A DNA stretch of 49,973 bases from Phoronis australis. Lineage: Eukaryota > Phoronida > Phoronidae. The DNA lies in the NCBI GenBank assembly GCA_002633005.1, contig NMRA01000118.1, positions 560,707 to 610,679 of the forward strand, in the 5' to 3' direction. The number at the start of each line of letters is the position of its first letter. Position 1 is the stretch's first letter. The position numbers and the translations under genes were made by a program. This document shows positions 24,601 to 33,100 of the stretch, piece after piece. The notes under the pieces were generated by a model, which ran no database searches, was not told where the DNA came from, and saw nothing but the letters and a program-made list of their open reading frames with translations.

Positions 24601-24981
24601 TTGATCATTACAGCACGTCAGCTTTATAGGTGACGTGTCGAAAATTTTGGCACAATAATCGAGGACGTACAAAGGAATACACTGAAAAATTAACGTTATC
24701 CGACCAGTTATTAACTTACGAACAACAACATTACGCCCAAAACTGGAAAAAGTCGTATTCTGCGCACTGACGCCAAGCGTCGTCTGCACGTCTGTGGCTT
24801 ACGTTCCAATAGACCAATCGTCGTTTCTCAATAAATTAACTATCACCACTTTCTAAACAAATGAAAACGTAAACGTTTTCACTATAGATAAGGGCTGAAA
24901 GAACCATAAAACAAACTTTACCACTAAACTTTGCACAAAGGTCAAACACACCAGGAAAGCCACGTTCACAAAGCGCGCCAT
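412..24981 (-). CDS. SEL1L3: SEL1L3 (Sel-1 suppressor of lin-12-like 3), 21 exons, 3' end off the window
   Basis: Spliced gene read by eye. Exons 5' to 3': 24981-24922, 24783-24487, 20094-19581, 18959-18833, 18398-18271, 17769-17654, 16076-16024, 15550-15418, 14992-14851, 14447-14242, 13677-13540, 12765-12648, 12184-12123, 8770-8651, 8186-8046, 4974-4738, 3629-3502, 3337-3254, 2416-2326, 1046-956, 646-412. They sum to 3221 nt (1073 codons plus 2 nt), and every junction has GT..AG borders in compatible phase. From family knowledge recalled without a search, the product is colinear with vertebrate SEL1L3: signal peptide, extracellular N-terminal region, LamG-like part, Cys-rich linker, then Sel1 repeats from about residue 592. 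Diagnostic matches are FWGQQGV, DGHLFMWMKH, DYAKAA and MGDCYWYG. SEL1L3 is a poorly characterised type I membrane protein, so no reaction is assigned. The C-terminal membrane segment is expected left of position 1. Introns 647-955, 2417-3253, 8187-8650, 12185-12647, 12766-13539, 13678-14241, 14448-14850, 17770-18270 show nothing recognisable. Confidence 0.93.
956..1046 (-). CDS. SEL1L3: SEL1L3 exon 20
   Basis: Acceptor ttcttgcag, donor TACT/GTAAGT. Encodes KDVKRYMRKESMWSNYNLTV and following, matching the [20 protein letters not shown] region of human SEL1L3. NLT is a possible N-glycosylation site in what should be the lumenal or extracellular part. Confidence 0.9.
1415..1520 (-). repeat. tRNA-like/SINE-like stretch with 44-bp tandem duplication
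   Basis: Two 34-bp copies starting AGCAGTCACAGTATGACA lie 44 bp apart (1443-1476 and 1487-1520). Read on the minus strand the unit begins TAGCTCTGCCAGCAAACTGTC and is followed by GGTCGTGAGTTTGAACTC (about 1423-1440). This layout resembles a pol III A box and B box, as in a tRNA-derived SINE head whose A-box half is duplicated. It lies in SEL1L3 intron 19. Family assignment is a guess. Confidence 0.4.
2326..2416 (-). CDS. SEL1L3: SEL1L3 exon 19
   Basis: Acceptor ttacag, donor ACA/GTAAGT. Encodes (W)TVSFLYYVMAAHAGLQVGQF and following, matching human [21 protein letters not shown]. The Trp codon is split across the junction with exon 18, as expected. Confidence 0.92.
3254..3337 (-). CDS. SEL1L3: SEL1L3 exon 18
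   Basis: Acceptor ctgttgcag, donor CAATG/GTAATC. Encodes WARYIAEMNPALGNLLRRGV and KAYRDGQW, matching human [28 protein letters not shown]. Confidence 0.92.
3502..3629 (-). CDS. SEL1L3: SEL1L3 exon 17 (Sel1 repeat)
   Basis: Acceptor ctttttacag, donor GCAGA/GTAAGT. Encodes MKAYEFFAWAANNNQLESGI and a Sel1-like second helix (VAMYCARGH). The first codon is ATG, but this is internal to the protein and not a start. Confidence 0.92.
3630..4737. other. SEL1L3 intron 16, no recognisable content
   Basis: 1.1 kb between exons 16 and 17. The short open frames here are not supported by splice sites or similarity. I see no repeat or RNA gene. Confidence 0.6.
4738..4974 (-). CDS. SEL1L3: SEL1L3 exon 16 (two Sel1 repeats)
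   Basis: Acceptor actttcaaag, donor ACAGG/GTAGGA. 79 codons starting GQGVTQNIDEG, with two classic Sel1 repeats (LELAAAKGRPEALTALGAYY and YAKAAENFEKAYRMGNVDAA). It ends KFPNSPIDR, equivalent to IFPGVPGRN in human SEL1L3. Confidence 0.95.
5109..6341. mobile_element. Candidate inverted-repeat element spanning the assembly gap
   Basis: ACCGTATTTATCCACCTT at 5109-5126 reappears inverted at 6324-6341 as AAGGTGGATAAATGCGGT, matching at 17 of 18 positions. The two arms flank the N gap in SEL1L3 intron 15, which suggests a repetitive element that broke the assembly. No target-site duplication is evident and the interior is mostly unknown. Confidence 0.45.
5280..6077. other. Assembly gap, 798 N
   Basis: Run of Ns within SEL1L3 intron 15. 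Open frames crossing it are artefacts. Confidence 0.99.
6551..7875. repeat. Degenerate ~107-bp tandem repeat array
   Basis: A motif of the form GATTAcTTGAAgAGtaCTCtTATGG, then TTCTtCCatCTCCCAGTgAAT, recurs with the CTCCCAGT core near 6601, 6709, 7416, 7525, 7698 and 7801. Adjacent copies lie 103-109 bp apart, with one longer step of ~173 bp. Copies have diverged and carry stops in all frames. It lies in SEL1L3 intron 15, downstream of the gap. Confidence 0.6.
8046..8186 (-). CDS. SEL1L3: SEL1L3 exon 15 (Sel1 repeat with FWGQQGV motif)
   Basis: Acceptor tttttgtgcag, donor ATGAAG/GTAAGA. 47 codons: HNLARLMFWGQQGVKRDLKK and onward to LDYGLVLMK. Human SEL1L3 has [20 protein letters not shown] here, one of the strongest matches in the gene. 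Confidence 0.96.
8651..8770 (-). CDS. SEL1L3: SEL1L3 exon 14
   Basis: Acceptor gttcaccag, donor GCACAG/GTGTGG. 40 codons including YLTDEKRIEEQTDEDGHLFM and WMKHQAKQGVTSAQ, equivalent to human [20 protein letters not shown]. Confidence 0.94.
8855..10326. mobile_element. 1.47-kb element with 18-bp terminal inverted repeats
   Basis: AATAGCGGATTTGCAGCG at 8855-8872 is repeated in perfect inverted orientation at 10309-10326. The interior includes CpG-rich patches (8870-8940, 9650-9760) unlike the surrounding AT-rich intron, and has no transposase-like frame. Most likely a non-autonomous DNA transposon in SEL1L3 intron 13. No clear target-site duplication, so the superfamily is open. Confidence 0.55.
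10327..12122. other. Remainder of SEL1L3 intron 13, no recognisable content
   Basis: AT-rich intron sequence with scattered stops. No exon, RNA gene or repeat stands out. Confidence 0.6.
12123..12184 (-). CDS. SEL1L3: SEL1L3 exon 13
   Basis: Acceptor ttttttgccag, donor TCGGAC/GTATGT. Encodes YFKNVADMTQRDREIHRDSD, equivalent to the [20 protein letters not shown] part of human SEL1L3. It fits only in the phase set by exon 12. Confidence 0.88.
12648..12765 (-). CDS. SEL1L3: SEL1L3 exon 12 (Sel1-like repeat)
   Basis: Acceptor gtatcaccag, donor TATT/GTGAGT. Encodes LLYGAQDRHRLSLLALGNKY and YYGLDGLPVDQQKAY, matching human [30 protein letters not shown]. Confidence 0.93.
13540..13677 (-). CDS. SEL1L3: SEL1L3 exon 11
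   Basis: Acceptor tttcattcag, donor AAGCTG/GTGAGT. 46 codons containing SSSCYGNHDATFLLATIFSN and GLGVRVNEKL, equivalent to [20 protein letters not shown] in human SEL1L3. Confidence 0.92.
14242..14447 (-). CDS. SEL1L3: SEL1L3 exon 10
   Basis: Acceptor cttcccctgcag. The donor is GTG/GTGTGT, or ATA/GTGGTG three bases earlier; both keep phase. Encodes RSCYQNWRTVLHAHPPRRVS and a Cys-rich QMPCQCKYRL, equivalent to the [20 protein letters not shown] region of human SEL1L3. Confidence 0.86.
14851..14992 (-). CDS. SEL1L3: SEL1L3 exon 9
   Basis: Acceptor gttggctcag, donor GCTA/GTGAGT. Encodes VDKPASDHPMFNLGWNGVIS and WIDNHILKYRELREKINRA. Position and phase fit between exons 8 and 10. Sequence similarity to the human segment is weak. 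Confidence 0.82.
15121..15187. repeat. Perfect 25-bp inverted repeat with 17-nt loop
   Basis: 15121-15145 (ACAGTTTTCACC...) is the exact reverse complement of 15163-15187, separated by 17 nt. The arms match at 25 of 25 positions. In SEL1L3 intron 8. It could be a tiny MITE, a hairpin RNA precursor or a local inverted duplication. Confidence 0.9.
15418..15550 (-). CDS. SEL1L3: SEL1L3 exon 8 (LamG-like part)
   Basis: Acceptor gccactag, donor TCTGAG/GTATGT. Encodes YYYDELRGTYVVGGTELMPS and FKGYVGLAELYRG, equivalent to [20 protein letters not shown] and FFGPLKYYRL in human, the end of a concanavalin/LamG-like fold. Confidence 0.93.
15903..15934 (-). other. Candidate 32-nt frame-breaking cassette (poison) exon in SEL1L3 intron 7
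   Basis: Minus-strand acceptor gttgcatttcag, 32 nt, donor CCCAG/GTACGG. Joined to exon 7 it is open, but its length shifts the frame and brings a TAG inside exon 8. Direct joining of exons 7 and 8 is in frame and matches SEL1L3, so this is not part of the main coding sequence. Confidence 0.3.
16024..16076 (-). CDS. SEL1L3: SEL1L3 exon 7
   Basis: Short 53-nt exon. Acceptor cttgtttacag, donor TATGA/GTAAGT. Encodes WTISLECQGEGIQTTYYE. Phase 0 in and phase 2 out agree with both neighbours. Confidence 0.82.
16077..17653. other. SEL1L3 intron 6, no recognisable content
   Basis: 1.6 kb with scattered stops. No additional exon in phase, and no repeat is seen. Confidence 0.6.
17654..17769 (-). CDS. 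SEL1L3: SEL1L3 exon 6 (LamG-like part)
   Basis: Acceptor tttatccag, donor GGGCAT/GTAAGT. Encodes GKVHIQLETNSYRGVALLTP and FVISRYRWCQLIFGLRGGH, equivalent to [20 protein letters not shown] and IIPLKEWFRLDISFNGGQ in human SEL1L3. Confidence 0.92.
18271..18398 (-). CDS. SEL1L3: SEL1L3 exon 5 (LamG-like part)
   Basis: Acceptor ttgtgactag, donor CTCG/GTGAGC. Encodes FTLNVWLYVMEYCGKGQKLC and TPLILLTDLG, equivalent to [20 protein letters not shown] and TPSVFLTEEG in human SEL1L3. Confidence 0.95.
18524..18543. repeat. Poly-G run (17 G) followed by CC and one N
   Basis: Homopolymer in SEL1L3 intron 4 ending in an ambiguous base. It is likely a sequencing or assembly weak point. Confidence 0.9.
18833..18959 (-). 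CDS. SEL1L3: SEL1L3 exon 4
   Basis: Acceptor gattttacag, donor CCTGT/GTAAGT. Encodes FIVPLLRQPVVYSSSSQGVH and a His/Arg-rich tail. Equivalent to VVALLGFPYASSGENTG and the RNRELEATRRQ stretch in human SEL1L3. Confidence 0.88.
19122..19190. repeat. Short tandem repeat of a ~31-bp unit
   Basis: GAGCATGACTAAATAATTAG is repeated with TAATGACTA/TCATGACTA spacers. Related AGTCATGACT words occur just upstream from 19093. In SEL1L3 intron 3. Confidence 0.75.
19581..20094 (-). CDS. SEL1L3: SEL1L3 exon 3 (extracellular N-terminal region)
   Basis: Largest exon of the gene (514 nt). Acceptor tctctcatttcag, donor CAAT/GTGAGT. Starts ELVVSSESVVLNSVTITKVP. Contains KATVRAWIIELDTWKKRGDA, equivalent to [20 protein letters not shown] in human, and ends near SEQCSNVFCRAEQ. 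Confidence 0.9.
20095..24486. other. SEL1L3 intron 2 (4.4 kb), no gene seen
   Basis: Largest intron of the gene, AT-rich, no convincing exon on either strand. A perfect 20-nt palindrome, TTAAGGGTTAAAACCCTTAA, lies at 22795-22814 and may be chance. Confidence 0.6.
24487..24783 (-). CDS. SEL1L3: SEL1L3 exon 2
   Basis: Acceptor cagacgtgcag, chosen over the cag 6 nt upstream because only it keeps phase with exon 1. Donor TATCAG/GTGTAC. 99 codons starting TTLGVSAQNTTF (NTT: possible N-glycosylation site). Cys-rich KLTCCNDQCSVDG aligns loosely with VEYLCSQPCVVN of human SEL1L3. Confidence 0.78.
24922..24981 (-). CDS. SEL1L3: SEL1L3 exon 1: start codon and signal peptide
   Basis: ATG at 24981-24979 opens MARFVNVAFLVCLTFVQSLV, a typical signal peptide with a hydrophobic core, followed at once by the donor GTG/GTAAAG. 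Phase 0 joins exon 2. This implies entry to the secretory pathway, as expected for the family. Confidence 0.8.
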
Positions 24982-26640
24982 GTTGTTTACATCATGGGTG
25001 GTATAGTAATGATAGGGGCTACATATCTGATGGTTATGAAAATATTTAAATAAATTTATGATACATTACCAAACAATTTCACAGATATGTATTGCATAAC
25101 TGTCCGTAAATAATGTTTTTGGTGAAAGAATTTCTAATTATTAAATTACACGGACACATTGTGAGTTGTACGCGATATTGTGAACCTTCATGTGATTGGA
25201 TAAACTTATGTAGATCGATACATTCAGCCAATTGTAGTTTACAATACAAAGAATTATGCTACCTTGAAGTTGTTTACAAATGGACGACTTACAAGCTGAA
25301 AGCCGTACTGAATTAAGGTGAGTCACACGTAATTTTAGACAGTTCTTGGTAGATGTTTCTGAATATTTATCAGATTTTCAACTAACACGCGTATCGTTGT
25401 CCTTCAGGACGTCTAACGGGGCTCAAGGTTTAATGTAAGAAATGTTTCGGGTCTTGATGTAATAAGAACTTCCCAGTCTCGAACCTGGGCTTGTACTGTA
25501 GTGTAGTGTAGTGTAGCCCGTTCTTGACGTAACTTTTCCACTTAAACCGTTACTGAGATTTGCGTCAGTGTGGTGAATCTGCATTGGGTGTGGCAATATA
25601 ATCATGAAGTTTTAATTTAAGCCAGTCTCTCAACTATGGTATGAGGCAATTCCTACGCTATCATTTGGGGTTTTTGTTACCCCAGCCATTAACGCCCAAG
25701 TGAGCGTATAAGCTAGACAGTGACCATCGTCTCTATCTGGCTCAGTAGTGACAGTGTAGCTCCAATAGGACCTTCATATGCCAGAAGCTTTTCGGCAAAT
25801 TATGTCTCACACTGATTAAAAATCAAAATCCCGGGTGCATCTCGTTATCTAGCGCGGACAGGACTTGTGAACTATTTCGGTATTAAAATGAATGAACTTT
25901 GAAGTCAAAGAAAACAATCGCCAGTTTTTAGTATAAAGTATGCAGCGTTTATTAACTAAACAAATCGGTATACAGTCGCTAGTACGCATTTACTCACAAG
26001 CAATCTTGAGTTTCATTGTCAAACGTTGTCGGTACTTGTTCTGGGGTGTAAATGTGGTGAGTGTACATTTTTGATGGTGCGCCTTTTAAGCCCCAGTATT
26101 TTGTGGAGAGAACTACGAGAACGACCACTTAGTTTTGGAGAAAACAGAGATGAATTTGGAGATATAGCCGAAAGTTTAAGGGCTAAACCTGGGCTTGTGT
26201 ATTCATAACTGCGAGCTCCGCTTTGGTTGAATTTGGTTGAGCTGAAATGTCGCGTCTCTACAACGCTAGAAAAAGTGACCGAACTCCTGAAACCACGAAG
26301 TGGCCCACCATTTATAAAGGCTGTCACATGACAAACCGGGCCAGTGACAACTCACCAAGTTAAAGTTCTTGGAATTCATGGTCCCTGACCAAATAAGGTG
26401 TGTCCAAAATATACTAGTGCACTAGTACCGATGATGACCAACAGGTGTCATGCTAATACAGAGACAGAGATGAGATCATTCCTGTTACATATATATGCAT
26501 AGAGGGACACCTTAGGAGGCCTTCAATTTCTTTAATTCCTTCCAACTCGAACAAATACTCCCCTTATCAAACTTTTTCTTTGAACAATACCTCGCTCAGT
26601 TACCAAAATTGGTAACTGGCCATTTGTACACTGTGCATGC
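24982..26640. other. Intergenic, expected SEL1L3 promoter side
   Basis: Upstream of the SEL1L3 start. Includes a TGTAG/GTGTA microsatellite near 25495-25516. A 102-codon minus frame at 26019-26327 overlaps a plus frame and has no recognised similarity or splice support. No core promoter motif can be assigned. Confidence 0.45.
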
Positions 26641-26645
26641 CAGGG

Positions 26646-29121
26646 CAGGGCTCGACGCTATTAAAATCGCCAGGTCGCATTTTGCGACCTAGCCAGAATC
26701 CCAGGTCGCATTTTCAAAATCCAGCTCGCATTCGTAAATGCCAGGTCGCAAAATTTTCCCGCCATTTTTACGCGCCAAAATTGATTTTAAATCATCGAGA
26801 AAATGTTTAGATTATGCTCTTTCTTGCCGCGTTAAATACTCACAAATTTCAGATCCCAAAACTGACTTCGATCATGCTGGTACGGCGTTACTGTTCTACA
26901 CGACCGCCATTGAAAGTCTCTAGAGCGCAAGTCAAGTTCCCGACGTGAAAGTTGAATTAGTGCTCTCTAACTGACACGTGCATTCGAGTAGCTAAGTTTG
27001 CGATTTAAAAAGGGAGAAAATGCCCGTTGAAAAAGTATCCGGGATTTTGCTAGGTCTGACCTGCTACTGGCTGGCTTCAAAGTCGTTAAAGATTCGAACT
27101 AACTCCGAGGGCAAATTCCCTCCGCTTTTTGTTCGCAGCCCACATTTTGCAACTTCACTCATGTTTGAAAAACGTCTGTCGAAAATAATCCGTGAAACAA
27201 TGCTTTAACCGAATAAACAACTCAGTGCAAATTTCACAACAAAAATGTGGTATTTATGCTGTTTACGTACTCAACAATTATTTTTTCATGGAGTGAATAG
27301 CCTCCAAATAATTCCCGACTCCCTCCGTGCGAGTTTCCATCTGGTAATGACAAGTTTGCTCAATACCTTCCAGGTACGGGGAAAATAGGTCAGTCACAAA
27401 ACGGCACGCATGTCACTAGTGTTAACTTTCTTTCGGAGGTATAAAACAAAGCCGGGATTTGGTTTTTACATATTGAGAAAAGACGTTTTTTGAAAATGGA
27501 ATTTGTTGTGTAAAATGAGAGTGACAGACCATATAGGCTGCGAGTCAATTTTAAACCACGCGCGGTCGTTTGTAGTGCGATATGATGGGCGCTAGCCTAA
27601 ACTGTGGGCGCTTAATTGGAAATTCTCAAAAGTTGAGGGGGAACGCTTAGTAGGTCAGTGAGCGCTTATTGTGAAACACTTCAAAGGTAGGGAGTAGGCT
27701 TGTGCGTTAGCATAGTCGTTAACCTGAGTGTTTGCGGTAATAAGATATTAAAAGACTACACTGAAACGTCATAATAATACGATTTTGCGAGGCAAACTCC
27801 ATCTAGTAGGGGTGACTTTCTGCATATCGTTACCACCTACACTCTACCCTTTTTAGCCACCAGGAATAATTTTGTTTTTAATTGCCCGCTTCAGCTGGAA
27901 CATGGTTGTTTCTATTGGAGTCTGAACATTTTTGCGGAGGCGGTGGTCAGGGGAACGAAAGGTTGCCGGGGAGGGGGCAGGGGAGGTGTATGAAGAGAAG
28001 AATAAAAAGTTCGCTAACCACAATTTCGCATCTAGTACCCGTTTAGTTGCAATAGCTGGATACGGGCATAGAATATAGGGTTTAGAGAACATCGACCTCG
28101 AGAAACATCGGAACCGGAAAATATCAGTTCTGGGTTACATCCGTCTCGGGGAATATCGTAAAGCATCGTAGCCGCCAGAAATCTTTGAGTTCATTTTCAA
28201 ATAAGCCATTGGCACCCGGATGCTTGACAGAGCCAAGCCAGAATACTCTTTCATTTAGGACTGCCGCTGTTCTCTTTTGATGTACAGGTTTAAAACGGTG
28301 CGCACGCGTGAGTTCACGCACTTGAATCGCTGGAATAGGCCTACACTTTACGTTGGCAACAACGTGTGAAAGACAAATCATATTTCGCGCACGTAGCCCC
28401 ACTGAGAAACAAGTAATAGGGTTTGAGAATTTCTTGGCAACTGAAAGTAAAGATGTGATCGTCGTTTGGGGATTAATAGGTTGTCATTTTCACTTCGGCT
28501 GTCTTATGGGATAAAAACTAGGCGCACATATCTAAGTCACGATTGTCTTGCCGGGACCGCTTGCATGCTAACAACGGCACCGATCAGTGCCGCTCTGCGA
28601 TATCAGAGATATTGTCGTGGATATTTGGTAAAGGTAATAAGGACATCTTAAGCGAAAAACAAACATATTTGTCCACCACAAAGTTTGATAAGTTGATCGC
28701 TTAAGAATTAATAGAAACACCACTGTTTTGTTAGGTTTTATCACGTGTTATGTGGCCCGAAACTTTCTTCGGCAAATCTGGAAATTTGCATAAGCGGCCG
28801 AAAATGTTAGCCAATGAAACGCATCAAAGATCGATTCTGCATATCCCATGGTCACGCGACTTGCTTACAAGTCATCGGGAGGGCTGTTCTCAGTTAGTGG
28901 TATTTTGAACTTGGATTTGGCAACAACCAAGTAATGGTCGGATTAACAATAGCTGCTTTATATTTGCCAGGTGTCTGATGAGAAGTTTAAAAACTCAGCT
29001 CGCAGTCGTTCGAAATTCCAGGTCGCATTTTGCGACTTGATACGAGCTGACAAAAATCTCAGCTCGCATTTCCAAATTTCAGGTCGCAAATGCGACCTGC
29101 AGCTCGTTATGTCGAGCCCTG
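26646..29121. mobile_element. Non-autonomous hAT-like DNA element, 2.48 kb
   Basis: CAGGGCTCGAC at 26646-26656 is inverted at 29111-29121. Inside both ends are clusters of CAGGTCGCA / CAGCTCGCA words. A palindrome AGGTCGCATTTTGCGACCT lies at 26672-26690 and similar ones at 29020-29037 and 29081-29098. hAT elements commonly begin CAGGG and carry subterminal repeats, which is why I suggest that superfamily. CAGGG flanks both ends (26641-26645, 29122-29126), shorter than the 8-bp duplication typical of hAT. No transposase frame is seen inside. Confidence 0.65.
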
Positions 29122-30090
29122 CAGGGGATATGATGTTATACCACCTGCCCCAAGACTGTAGATGTTTTTACTCAGGAGCAGTTGTCATGGTGCAAGTTGT
29201 CATGGTGCGACTTGTTCCACTTAAGTTGCTTTCATGTAGGACATTAGATCGCAAACTGGATTAGCATGAATCAATTACACATGCAAAGACTATCTGCGTA
29301 TGCTTACATCAACAATTATAGCGAATGTGCTAGCCATGTGGAATGCCAACAGGTCACCCGTAAATATGCCATTGCGCAAGAAGATCATTGAAACATGATC
29401 CCTTTCCACCCCACCCTAGTTCTATTTTGACGTATTGTTGACATTGGAGCAACCGATCAAGTGCAACTCACTATACCTCTCAAACTGGTGTCAAAAATGC
29501 TGCCGTGGTGTCAACTTGCTCGATCTGTGTCAGCCGTGTTTGCACCCACGCTTGTAGCCAATCAGCTGATTCGTGTTAGTCGCTCCATGACAGCTGTCTC
29601 TCGTGTAAATGGTACTTACTTGTATGACTAAGCTGTCCTAATCAATTCATGGCCACTTCTTACTTTAAATTTTAAAACCAGTCATGTTGGTCCTTTGCTT
29701 CCATTGTTCCTTTTTTGACCTTCAGACTCAAACATGTGCGTTAGTTTGCAAGTGCAGTTATCTCAGTCAAAGTTCTTTTCAATGTATTATTTCTTCACGG
29801 TTCTACTTCAAATGCGCTTTGTAAACTACTTGCGTGTAAGACTTGCAGAAACAACATGTGATGTTGAGAGCTGATTTGTGTTTTTGTTTCATCACTCTAT
29901 ATTTTATTTATTTATTACCCATATTTGAACATGTCACACATTATTGACATGCTGTTCATTTTCAGACCGTGCAGTAAATAAGCAGGACAATGCCAGTTGG
30001 TGCTTGCAATGGAAACTGTTATCCCAAATTGTAGAAAGCTTGAAGCTGTGGTAGCAGTCAATTTTTGTTTGCAAAGTGAACTGTAGCTGG
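29122..30090. promoter_or_regulatory. 5' flank and probable 5' UTR of the NEK-like gene
   Basis: A good acceptor, gttcattttcag, ends at 29965, so the first coding exon may begin as UTR at 29966 after an upstream non-coding exon. A short upstream frame (ATG near 29991 to a TAG) precedes the main start. The transcription start is not identifiable. Confidence 0.4.
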
Positions 30091-30185
30091 ATGTCGATGA
30101 TGGATGTCTACAGTACGGTCACGCAGATTGGTAAAGGGGCATGTGGTGCCGTCTATCTGGTCCGACCCAGGGATGATCCGAAGAG
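30091..30185 (+). CDS. NEK-like kinase exon 1 (start, glycine-rich loop)
   Basis: Encodes [20 protein letters not shown] and [11 protein letters not shown]. Donor AAGAG/GTAAAG. The GxGxxGxV loop lies 14 residues from the start, as in most NEKs. Confidence 0.9.
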
Positions 30186-33100
30186 GTAAAGGTTGTGTGT
30201 TGTGAAGTGTATGAACATCTTCATAATCAGTGAATGCGGTATATCTTTATATGTGGCTGCACACTCTGGGCTAAACGTGGATATGAATACCACACTTCTA
30301 AGCAGGAAGACGGTGTCTTCGAGCATATCCCTACTTGTGTCTAAAACAGAGTACCAAAACTGACACCAGACACCCAAGGTCATGCCTAGAACTCCACATT
30401 GTATGGAGTAGACTCCTTCAAAGGACAATGTTTTCTCTTCGATTGATTTCTATAAAATTAATAGGAAGTAAAGTTCAGTTCCAGCAGCAAATAGTTCCAA
30501 AAATATCAACTGGTCTGAGCATGCTGTTTGGTTTCTCGGTTCTGATAACTCAGGGCAATGGCTGAGCCACCCATAGGTTTTCAGTCTCAATTTGTTACAT
30601 AACAATTTTGACTTAAAATTATTAACAATTATTCCAGAAACAATGAAAAAAGTGATTCACCCTGTCAGACAGTCACACAGTGTTTGCATTATTTGTCATT
30701 GTACAAGTTGCTCACAGTGTAACACTTCCTGTTTCAAATGTATTGCGTTTGTATGACTCAAATAGAGTAAAATGTGGCAAAGTGACCAATCTTCAAAAAT
30801 GGCTACATCCATTCTATTAATTCTAAACTAAAAGTTGGATTGCTGTGAAGATGCTGCCCACGGCTCCTGTCACTCATTTGGCATGTAGATGTGATTCACA
30901 TTTTGTAGTAGCACAGTTCATAGTTGCATGTGATTTCAGTTGTATATGCGTGGTTCCATTTGTTGTTCTTCTCCATGTTCTATCCCACTGGCAGCCATGT
31001 TTTTGGTCAGCCATGGAACTTGTAGCTCACTCTTCAACACCTAAACATTCGCCAAATGTTTGATCTGCCAAAATGTCTGATCTTTACTGCAAAATTGTAC
31101 CAGCTCGTAAGTATGAATAAATTATTATAACAGTGTATATAGCATGAAGTACACGGTTTGGTCATGTGTTTGCAGAACTTAAGATCACTCTTATAATTTT
31201 TATTGTGCAGAATGTTAGCTTTGAAAAAGATTCAGTTGGATGAGAAGCGGAAAACCAGAACAAAGGAAGCAGTACTTCGAGAAGCAAGGTGTGCATTTAA
31301 CATACTGTCAGTCAATACTGTCAATCAAATAACATGCAGAATTTAGAATTTGACAAGACAGTTTCAAAAGCAGAACACTGATCCTGCTGTGATTCATACT
31401 TAATCAATTGTATGGCATGTTTTTTGAGTGTCACCCACCATACTCTGTATCTAATCATTGCGTGGAAAATTAACATTATATTTTAATTAAATCATATATT
31501 TGTAAAACTTGAAAAATATGTCAAAGGCATACTTTTGTGATTGAATAAACTGGTTAAATTCTCAAACTTTGACCTTTGCCAACCATTTCATATTTGCTGC
31601 TAGTTTGCATGACCTTTTTGTCTGGTCAATCTTATAGCCCGGAAACGTTGTTCTAGCTTATTTTAATATGCCAAAGGCATGTAGATTGTTTGCTTTGAAA
31701 TCACTTTGAGTATGAACCTTATGAAACAATTGAAGGTTATTTAGTACTAATTATTAGTGTTATACACATCACATGTTGGTCACACCAAGTTACCAATTAA
31801 TTATCATGAAAGGATCTCTGCCTTACCGGGAATTTTAACACACAGGACCTTTCTGCTTGCTGTACATATAGCATGAATGAAAACTAATCAATTATTATCT
31901 GTGCAATGTCAAAATACTGGTTCATTGCAACTCACTTATATTATGAAATAACCATCATTTAGTAACCGTACAATATTTGGCGTTCACTCGGCTCTTATTA
32001 CAGAATCCTAGCAGAGCTTAAACATCCCCACATTGTTTCATACCATGACTCATTCTTTGATGGAGATGAAGAACACTTGTGCATTGTCCAGGTATGTGCA
32101 TTAATTTTATAAGAAACTCTGCAAAATTAAAGTAACTGCATTAAGTAGTAACTGAATTTATCAATATTTAAAGCGCAAAAATTATTTATATTATGGAAAG
32201 AGTAATCAATATGTAAGTTTAATTATTTTTCTGTTTCACAGCAGGTTACGAAGTGCTCAGAACTGTACTCGTCGGTGAGTTGTTTTTAAAGATGTGAAAA
32301 TGTTGTGTCTTAAACTAATTGTAGGACTACTGTGATGGTGGGACACTGGATGACAAAATCAAAGAGGCAGCAATTGTAAGTTACTCCGTGGAGTAGAGAC
32401 TAACAAATTAAATTAATGTTCATTTTTTTCTCTGACTGCATCAGTTAAGTTGCGTGATTGTCCAATTTTATTTTTGACGTTGTGACCTATACTTTTACTT
32501 GGCATTTTGGGAGGTCAATTCTTGGTACCTAGTTCATGATGCATTTTTTGCATTCGTTTTCAGCTTTTAACTCAAATTCAGACGCACTAAAATCATCATA
32601 TTTCAAAGTAATATTATATGAAAATGTCAAATCATGCTCAATTAATCTATTTTATAAAATTTTATTCTTCTGGTGTATTAGACGTTATAAAAATCTGTGT
32701 CACTGTTCTTCTTTCAGAAGCAAGACTACTTCCCAGAGAAGCAGGTTATGAGTGTGAGTAATCAGAATGTTAAAATGATAGTCACATTAAAATGGCTGCA
32801 AGTCTTGTTGACTAAGGTGTTACTGACTTGACTTTGATATGACAACACTAGGTGTAAAATTTGGCTATTTACTAGTTTGCAAGTGTTTGGTATTTGTGGT
32901 CAGCAGTAGCTTTTGTTGAAAGCTGAAGATTCAGTGTGTAGAAATCCTTTTGGACCAGTCAGTAGTTAAAGGGCAATTTTCTTGGTTATTTACAGAGTTG
33001 AGGACATAATCACTTGCATTAGGCACACACTGAAAAACATCTCAGTAGCATGCAGTAAGCTAGGCTTGAGCACTTAAAATGAAATTTAAATTTAGTTTCT

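Noticed and set aside
26019-26327. 102-codon minus-strand frame between the two genes
   Set aside because: Overlaps an open frame on the other strand, has no recognised similarity and no splice context; length is compatible with chance.
26599-26618. Palindrome AGTTACCAAAATTGGTAACT just left of the hAT-like element
   Set aside because: Nine-base arms only; no evidence that it belongs to the element or to a regulatory site.
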